A DNA stretch of 64,000 nt, from assembly GCA_014529385.2 (NCBI GenBank), contig CM043959.1, positions 50,437,122 to 50,501,121 on the forward strand, given 5' to 3'. The DNA comes from Adiantum capillus-veneris (taxonomy: Eukaryota; Streptophyta; Polypodiopsida; Polypodiales; Pteridaceae). Of the stretch, positions 57,897-64,000 are shown in pieces. The notes beneath the pieces were generated by a model, which saw nothing but the letters and a program-made list of their open reading frames with translations, had not been told where the DNA came from and made no database searches. The translations under genes and the position numbers were made by a program. The first letter of the stretch is position 1. Every line of letters begins with the position of its first letter.

Positions 57897-58823
57897 TGTT
57901 AGCTGAAGACTGGCAGCCACACTCAACTGAAGACTGACAAAATGATAAAAGAAGGAAATCCTATGTATTCATTCCCTGATTAAGAAAACCTGTAATTTCA
58001 CTTGTAAATACTTGGGGCTTGCAGAAGTTCCCAATTTTGTATACTATTTTTGCCATTAGACTAAGTAGGATTTCACTTTGGAACGTGAGGTTTTGTATTT
58101 GGAAGGTATATATACCAAATTCTAACCTTAATGAAAGGACCCTTTTGTTCATTCTATGAAGTGTCTTTCAGAAGCGTATTCTGTGTACGAGAGAGAGTGA
58201 GAGCTGATCTTGATGCTACTTGTGGTCGGAATCGAGTACGGAGAAGTGTAGCGTATCACCCCCGCTGGAGAGAGCTACGCACTAGTACCCACACTGCGCA
58301 TGTATGGCCCTACTTTGCGAGATTGACTTGAGAGCTATTTCTAGGGATTCGGTAGTCAAACGGTGTCTGTTTCCGCATTTCAGCATATACACGCGTTCGT
58401 ATTGAGTAGAGCTACACATTAAGCACCTTGGTTTTCAGAAACGTTAACTTGCAAAAACTTGACGGACATCCTCCTTGATTCTACACTGGCTGTTTTTGGG
58501 TAGGGTTTTGTGTCATGGACCTTAGGGACAGTGGCCTATTGGTGTTAATAGGATATCACTCAAGTTTTGTAGCGTTTTGAGAACGTCTAATGGGTATTTG
58601 GATCATGGAAGCGTTGTAGGAAATATCCTCCTTTGCACAATAGTAGGCTGTAACTTACAAATTGGGTAGAGACCTCTGTAGGAAGTAGTCAATAGTCGGT
58701 CGAGTGTAGGTTGACACCCTATGCTTGCTTCCACGCACCTACGGATCGAGCTTCGTCCTTAGCTGAAAATTCTTGTTAGGTGAGTTCTCTCTGCTGACGT
58801 CTGTGGCGGCGTATCCGCCAACA
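57897..58823 (+). repeat. 3' LTR of element C
   Basis: Starts TGTTAGCTGAAG, ends CGCCAACA, and matches 42236-43178 throughout. Confidence 0.95.
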
Positions 58824-58828
58824 TCTCC
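58824..58828. repeat. Right target-site duplication of element C
   Basis: TCTCC, as at 42231-42235. Confidence 0.9.
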
Positions 58829-58907
58829 CTTGGCACTTCCCCATATTAAAAGATCAGTTTGACATGAGAAAATCATTTAGGAGAATTAGATATTAGCTAT
58901 TATGACA

Positions 58908-58912
58908 GTACA
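58908..58912. repeat. Right target-site duplication of solo LTR F
   Basis: GTACA, as at 40692-40696. Confidence 0.85.
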
Positions 58913-59400
58913 TGTGTGTAGACAACTCATATTCCAAAGGGAACATGGGCAAATATAATTTCTTCTTAAATTTTAGAAGGAGATTACCTTCAATCAAGCT
59001 TTGAGGTTCAACAATCTATCAAAACCAAGTGGGACGGAATTGAGGGAGAGTGTCTGGTTTCAGTCGACTACGTAATCCCCAATACCTTTTGACAATGCTC
59101 CTTCTCTCTATGGAACAATTGAATGGATCCATGCAAGGAGGGGCAGATAAGTTAGGGTTACAAGCACAACTTTATTCATTGACGCCCATGAGCTTCTTTT
59201 ACGGCCTACAAAGGAGACTATGAGGGCAAGGAGAATTTTACCCTTAGTTTTGGAACTCACTGCTACGACATTGTCATGTTCAATGTTTGGGACAACTGAT
59301 GCATGAATAGGGATGGGGCACACTACCCTTGCGGAAGTTCTATGAAACCTTTGGGAGATGGTTTAGCCATAACCCTCACAAAGTGAATATCCTCTTCAAT

Positions 59401-59754
59401 GGTTAAAAAAGGCCCCAGTGCATGCTAGATTAGAGCAACTTACATCAAACGGATGGACGGGGAGTTCAAGAGGAGTTCTCGATTGATTTTCCCTACTTTG
59501 TTGATTATTTTACGAAAAGAATAGCCCAAATCCACGATGCCTTGAAGATTCTTGCAAAAAACTGATCCATCACTCGAGAATGATACGAACAAAATGAAAG
59601 GCCTCACATGTTTGAGACCAAAGAAAAGGAATTCTTTGGCTGGGACAACGTCGAAGACATCTTGGATGATTGGGATAAAGCCAACCCTATTTTAGAAGGA
59701 TGTCATAACGGCCGAGAATTGGTCAAAAGGGTTAGGGCCCTTAAAGAGTATTAA
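59401..59754 (+). pseudogene. Decayed coding segment of unknown family
   Basis: One phase from 59431 to 59754 reads as protein with only two stops (59563, 59581): EEFSIDFPYFVDYFTKRIA, KEKEFFGWDNVEDILDDWD, GRELVKRVRALKEY, ending at a TAA. Codon choice and composition look coding. It lies upstream of gag in element G, so it may be an extra leader ORF or a captured gene fragment. I do not recognise a family. Confidence 0.35.
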
Positions 59755-60080
59755 GCCCTTAAATATTGATGTATCTTTTCAGTTATTAATAAGAACATGA
59801 TGTTTACAAATCTGAGTTGTCTTATGCTGCCAAATTGGTTAAATCTGTATAATGAAACTGGTTAAGTTTCAATGGGCTGGTGAAGTCCAAGTGAACATTT
59901 TTGTTGTAAGGTCTTGACAACACAAACACTCTCCTAGCTTTTGAAAGAAATTAACTGATAAACCTATTCTTATCTTTATTTAGCCATTTATATGCTAAGT
60001 CAATGTATACTTGCTTCAAGAGAATGAGGATGATAGTTTCAAGAATAATTCCCTTTATACAGAGATCCATGAGAAGAAGT
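59755..60080 (+). other. No recognisable gene
   Basis: AT-rich leader of element G before the first Gag residues. Confidence 0.5.
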
Positions 60081-60806
60081 TACTACTTAAGAAAATGCAA
60101 CCACCCTCATTTAGGGGTGAGGGTGATGATCTTGAAAAGAAAGCAGAAGTTTGAATTGAAACCATGGACGATTACTTCATAGCAGTTAAGACTACAACCA
60201 CAAATCGAAACATGTTGGGTGTGTTTTGACTTACCGGTGATGCTAAGCTTTGGTGGAACAAAATTGTCATGACATGGGTGTGGCAGAGGACTCTCAAAGC
60301 TGGAGACAAATTAAGCAAGTTGTCAAAGAAAGGTATTTACCCCGTGCTCACGAATCCTTGAAAATGAGCAAGTTCTTTGCATTAAAGTAGCGTGGATTAT
60401 CTCTTGAGTATTACTCAAAATTTGTGTCACTTCGACGCTATGCTCCTCCAATGACCATTCAAAAACAAGTGACCTGATTTTATCAGGGACTTAATGAACC
60501 AAAAAGTTTACAACTTGAAGCCATGAAGCCTACTACCACCCAAGATTCCTTGCTATACAAGGAAAACCATTGATGAAGGAACAAGGCATTGTTGGCCATA
60601 GTAGAATACTTGAGCAAAATCAAAGCTTTGATGGTGCTAGGCAGCAACCAAGGAGGAGTTTTGCAAGCCTGCAACATCATAGAGCTTATGCAACAAATGT
60701 CCAAAATCCTCCACACTTGGATATTTGCTACTTTGAATATAATGATTTGGGACACTATTGCAATAGGTGTCCACTCCTAACTCATAGAGAAGTAGTAGCG
60801 GTTTAA
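60081..60806 (+). pseudogene. Gag of element G
   Basis: Reading through several stops gives PPSFRGEGDDLEKKAEV, TMDDYFIAVKTTTTNRN and LTGDAKLWWNKIV, which is typical of the Gag capsid domain of chromovirus-like elements. Frame 60570-60806 ends in a damaged zinc knuckle (CYFEYNDLGHYCNRCP) whose second Cys is missing or displaced. At least six stops are present. Confidence 0.7.
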
Positions 60807-60969
60807 AGTAAGTCCAAGAAGACTAGAGAGATGTAATAGAGGATGTGGGCATGGCCAAGGAAGAGCAGCAAGATTTTTTGGGAGAGGCCAAGGAAGGAAT
60901 GCTCATCTTCACATAGCTTTAGGAAATCCTACCCTTCAGGAGGAGCATGAACGAGCAACTTTTTATGCA

Positions 60970-61550
60970 GCCATTGACAATCCTGGAGCTCAATGTCAAT
61001 TTGCTAATTCTCAAACTCTTTCCAACTCATCAAGGTAAAGGATTTAATCTCCTTATTGATTGTGATAGCACCCACTCTTTTCCATCTCCTAGATGTCTAT
61101 GAAAGCTCCAATTAAATCAACAATGAGACAAACCTATGATTGTGGACTTAGCTAATGGAAAAATCATGGTATCTAGACATTTTGTAGGGGCCCTTGAATT
61201 TGAATTAGGGGACACTCCACCTCAGCATTCTTTAGAACCCTTCCAGTTGGTATGTATGATGGGATCATTGGGATGGATCGATTATCTCAAAACCAAGCTA
61301 GTAACCATTGTGGCCAAGGAAGCATAATCTTTAGACATAATCATATCCAAAAGGCTAAGGTTCAAGGAAAGAGTGGAATCCCAAAAATCCATTTAGTTAA
61401 AGCTAACCATCTATCAAAAGGTTTGAGATCTCATCAACAAATCTATGTGGTCAAGTTGAACAAAATTGACCTGGTGGAGGTCAATACTTCAAAACCATTA
61501 TGGCTTGAGGAGTACTCCAATGTTTTCTAGAAGACCTCACAAACATTCCC
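60970..61550 (+). pseudogene. Protease of element G
   Basis: The active-site region reads LLIDCDSTHSFP at about 61040-61075, where relatives have Asp-Cys/Ser-Gly-Ser-Thr-His; the Gly is changed to Asp. The flap region (PMIVDLANGKIMVSRHF) follows. Then, in another frame, comes MYDGIIGMDRLSQNQ, the usual Gly-Met-Asp-Trp-Leu region. Confidence 0.65.
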
Positions 61551-61669
61551 CCAAATCGAGAAATTAATAATCAGATCGAGATTTCCCTGAAAATGAACCT
61601 GTATCAAATTGACCTTATAAGATGTTCCTACTAGAGGCCATTGAGCTAAAAGAATAACTTTTCCAATAG

Positions 61670-62459
61670 ATAGATCAAGGATTTATCAAACCCAGCAAAT
61701 CAAGTTGGGGTGCACTTGTCCTATACCAGAAGAATAAGGATGGAACCTTAGGACTTTGTATTGATAATAGAGGATTAAACCAGGTAACCATTAAAAATAG
61801 TTATCCCATACCTCGCATCGATGAATTATTGGACCGATTACATGGATCGAAGGTCTTCACAAAGATAGACCTCCAATCAAGATACTATCAAATAAGAATA
61901 AAGGAGGATGGCATTCCAAAGACTACGTTCAACACAGTTTACGAGCATTTTGAGTTTATAGTAATGTCTTTTGGGTTGATTAATGCCCCAGCTACATTCA
62001 ACAAGTTGATGCAGGAAATTTGTAGACCTTATTTGGATGACTTTGTTATTGTCTTCTTCAATGATATTTTGGTATACTCAAAGAATGAAGCTGATCATGA
62101 AGACCACTTGACAAAAGTGTTTGATATCCTTCATCAAAAGAAGCTTTATGCCAAGATGAGTAAATGTACCTTCTCCTCTCCAAAGATTGAATACTTGGGA
62201 TTTATCTCATCTCAAGGTGGTATCTCAATGGATCCCGCTAAAGTTCAAGACATCATGGATTGGCATGTACCAGCTAACCCTAGTGAACTTAATTGGTTTT
62301 CTTGGAATCACTAGATGGTATAGAACCTTCATAAAGGGATATGCAATAAATGCAGCTCCACTAACCAACCTTCTAAAGAAAGGAGAAACGATTAACTGGG
62401 AACCACAACATCAAGAAAGGTTCAATGAGCTTAAGCAGTATGTCACCATGACCCCTTGA
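61670..62459 (+). pseudogene. Reverse transcriptase of element G (active site FFND)
   Basis: The frame runs from about 61676 to 62314: GFIKPSKSSWGALVLYQ, SYPIPRIDELLDRLHGS, motif A VFTKIDLQSRYYQIRI (Asp kept, Gly-Tyr changed to Arg-Tyr), VMSFGLINAPATFNKLMQ. The catalytic site reads VFFNDILVYSK, so the first Asp of the pair is Asn. The thumb continues in frame 62187-62459 (FLGITRWYRTFIKGYA). Confidence 0.85.
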
Positions 62460-62820
62460 ATGAAATTCCAAATTTTAACCAACCCGTTTCAGTAGTCATC
62501 GTTGCAAGAGGCATTGCAGGTGGTGGTGTGTTAATGCAAGAGTGTAGACCTATAGCCTTCACTTCACAAAACTTAAAGATTCATGAAAGAAATTATCAGC
62601 TCATGACCTTGAACTTTTGGCAATTATCCATGCTCTAAAGCTATGGAGACATTATCTATTGGGCAAAGGATTCCAACTTGTGACTGACCATAAGATCTTA
62701 AAATGGATCTTTATCCAACCAACCCTAACACATGCACCAAAGATGTTGGTCGAGTTATTACACGAGTATGATCTTGAGATCATTTATCGGTCCAAAAAAG
62801 AAAATTCAAGCTGATTCTTT
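62460..62820 (+). pseudogene. RNase H of element G
   Basis: The pieces GGGVLMQECRPIAFTSQNL, YQLMT and, after a frameshift, LKLWRHYLLGKGFQLVTDH and WIFIQPTLT, then LLHEYDLEIIYR, are in the right order for gypsy RNase H. Frames change at about 62455 and 62620. Confidence 0.75.
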
Positions 62821-62999
62821 TAGCAGAAACCCTTTATTGGTCTGATATCCTTACTAAACAACCCTATCATGGAAAGGATTAAGGATGTTGTCTTATTTGA
62901 TCCCAAGTACCAAAGAAAAATTATCCTTGTTCAAAAGAAAGGTCTAGAGGATGATCCATCAACAAGAAACTTTACATCTAAGGAAAAAAGCCTCTAATA

Positions 63000-64000
63000 T
63001 TGAGATAGATTATGTGTACCAAAAGATCCTATCCTGAGGAAGGAAATTTTGATTGAAGCCCACAATAATCCTACTTCATGACACTTGGGTTATGCAAAGA
63101 CCTTGAACGTAGTACATAAGTGTTTCTATTGGATTGGGAAAAAGGGAGATGTCTTGTGCTACGTTCGCCAATGTTTGACATGTCAAAGGATAAAAGTTGA
63201 AAGAATGAAGCTCCCTATGAGACTTCAACTGCTTGATATTCCTCAGATGAAATGGGAATACATAAGTATGGATTTTTTCATTGGCCTACCCACAGTCCAA
63301 GGGGGGTATAACTCAATAATGGTGATTGTTGACATGCTTAATAAAGTATTACACCTTATCCCAGTCAAGACTACCTTTAGAACATTCGACATTGCCCGTA
63401 TTTTTGTCAAGAGATATTTTGATTGCATGGACTACAGAAATGGATCATGAGCGATAGAGACACTAAGTTTACTTCAAATTTTTGGACTTCTCTATTCCAA
63501 GCAATTGGGACAGAATCAAGGTTCAACACGACTTATCACCCCCAAACTGACGGACAAGCAGAATGAGTCAACCAAGTCATTGAATACATTCTCTGACCTT
63601 ATTGCAATAGGGAACCTAAACGATGGATTAAATTTCTACCTCTAGTGGAATATGCATACAATGCTTCCTACCATCAAAGCATTGGAATGACCCCATTTTG
63701 TGCTCTTTATGGTCAAGAATGTCTTTCATCTCTCAATTTTCCCGACCCTACTATAAGAGTTGAAGCTTGCAAACGGATGCTTGAAGACATGGAGCATCAG
63801 ACCTAGGCCATTCAAAAAGGCATTCAAGCTATTCACAAGATTATCAAAAGCGCTATGTAGATGATAGAAGATCCGAAAGAAGATTCAAGCAAGGAGACAA
63901 GGTTTTCCTTTGCATTCATGCTAAAGTAGTAATTTGTCATTGGGAAAGTACAAGAAGCTTAGCCCGCAATATTGTGGACCTTATGAGATTATCAAGTGCA
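63000..64000 (+). pseudogene. Integrase of element G, incomplete at window end
   Basis: The zinc-module cysteines (RQCLTCQR) and the first catalytic Asp (EYISMDFFIGLP) lie in frame 63085-63450. After a one-base loss at about 63440 the next phase reads WIMSDRDTKFTSNFW with the second Asp and YHPQTDGQAE with the Glu; a TGA follows directly (63565). LVEYAYNASYHQSIGMTPF continues to about 63800. The last readable residues are KKLSPQYCGPYEIIKC, the GPY module, cut by the window edge. Confidence 0.8.

Larger units (their letters stand above)
42236..58823 (+). mobile_element. Element C: 16.6-kb Ty3/gypsy element with extra modules
   Basis: The LTRs (943 and 927 bp) are flanked by TCTCC at 42231-42235 and 58824-58828. 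The primer site is TGGCGCCGTTGTCGGGGA and the polypurine tract is GAGGGGGGGGAG. The order is gag, protease, a linker of unknown role, RT, RNase H, two HHCC zinc modules, integrase core, GPF module, a second protease-like domain, a 2.7-kb spacer with a 285-bp repeat, and a 3.4-kb extra ORF. The LTRs differ at about 18 of 290 aligned positions. Primer site and downstream ORF point towards the Athila/Tat side of gypsy; that placement is inferred. No second RNase H is visible. Many stops make the copy inactive. Confidence 0.93.
40697..58907 (-). mobile_element. Solo LTR F (related to element E), split by element C
   Basis: It starts TGTAACATTTAATGG at 40697 and ends ATTATGACA at 58907. The halves 40697-42235 and 58829-58907 add up to 1,618 bp, about the 1,625 bp of the element E LTR, and share its blocks (GTTGAGGACC-GATTTA, GGAGCCGGTCCCCCCTCCAA, TATGAGAAAATCATTT type). 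GTACA lies on both sides. No internal domain is present, so recombination between two LTRs probably removed it. Strand follows element E. The sequence is clearly more diverged from the two E LTRs than they are from each other. Confidence 0.85.
58913..64000 (+). mobile_element. Element G: decayed Ty3/gypsy element, cut by the window edge
   Basis: Gag, protease, RT, RNase H and integrase appear in gypsy order on the plus strand. The integrase GPY module is truncated at the last base of the window. The LTR end and primer site near 39.79 kb probably belong to the same element, because removing F and C brings them about 1.2 kb upstream of gag. The RT is of chromovirus style. Decay (stops, frameshifts, two active-site changes) is heavier than in E or C. 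Confidence 0.8.

Overview
This window comes from a nuclear chromosome of a plant with a large, repeat-rich genome. Every coding block I recognise belongs to an LTR retrotransposon of the Ty3/gypsy type. I see no cellular gene, tRNA, rRNA, bacterial operon or CRISPR array. The evidence for a plant is a chromodomain-bearing gypsy element with an initiator-Met-tRNA primer site, a Tat-type element with a second RNase H, and an element primed by the TGGCGCCGTTG-type site used by Athila/Tat elements. Long GA, TA and CA microsatellites are also present. A fern or another large-genome non-flowering vascular plant seems plausible, but this is inference and I cannot name a species.

The window is a stack of nested insertions. 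Positions 2828-16243 carry a non-coding element (H) with short, old LTRs (about 176 bp, roughly 15% different by eye). A degenerate dual-RNase-H gypsy element on the minus strand (A, 8282-15381, LTRs about 7% different over 340 bp) sits between its ends. Positions 16.6-24.2 kb hold a 5' fragment of a plus-strand gypsy element (B), joined head-on to an inverted gag scrap. Positions 24.7-29.9 kb are mostly unrecognised DNA with a gag remnant at 28.1-28.9 kb.

Element E (29956-38780, minus strand) is a nearly complete chromovirus with AGCTT target duplications, LTRs about 3% different and only a handful of disabling lesions. An old plus-strand gypsy element (G) supplies an LTR end and primer site near 39.79 kb and its gag-pol at 60.1-64.0 kb; the window edge cuts it off. 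A solo LTR related to E (F, GTACA target duplications at 40692 and 58908) landed in G. Element C, of 16.6 kb (42236-58823, TCTCC target duplications), then landed in F.

Element C is the most interesting object. Beyond gag, protease, RT, RNase H and integrase it has two consecutive integrase-type HHCC zinc modules. A second aspartic-protease-like domain lies downstream of integrase in the same frame. A spacer carries near-palindromes spaced almost exactly 285 bp apart. A 3.4-kb coding region downstream of pol encodes a globular part, a proline/charged linker, a long coiled coil and an unfamiliar C-terminal domain. C and its relative B are broken by many stops. The stops that can be compared directly between copies are C-to-T or G-to-A changes, as expected from decay of methylated cytosines.

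All LTR identities, repeat periods and frame assignments were made by hand from the sequence. No database search was run.
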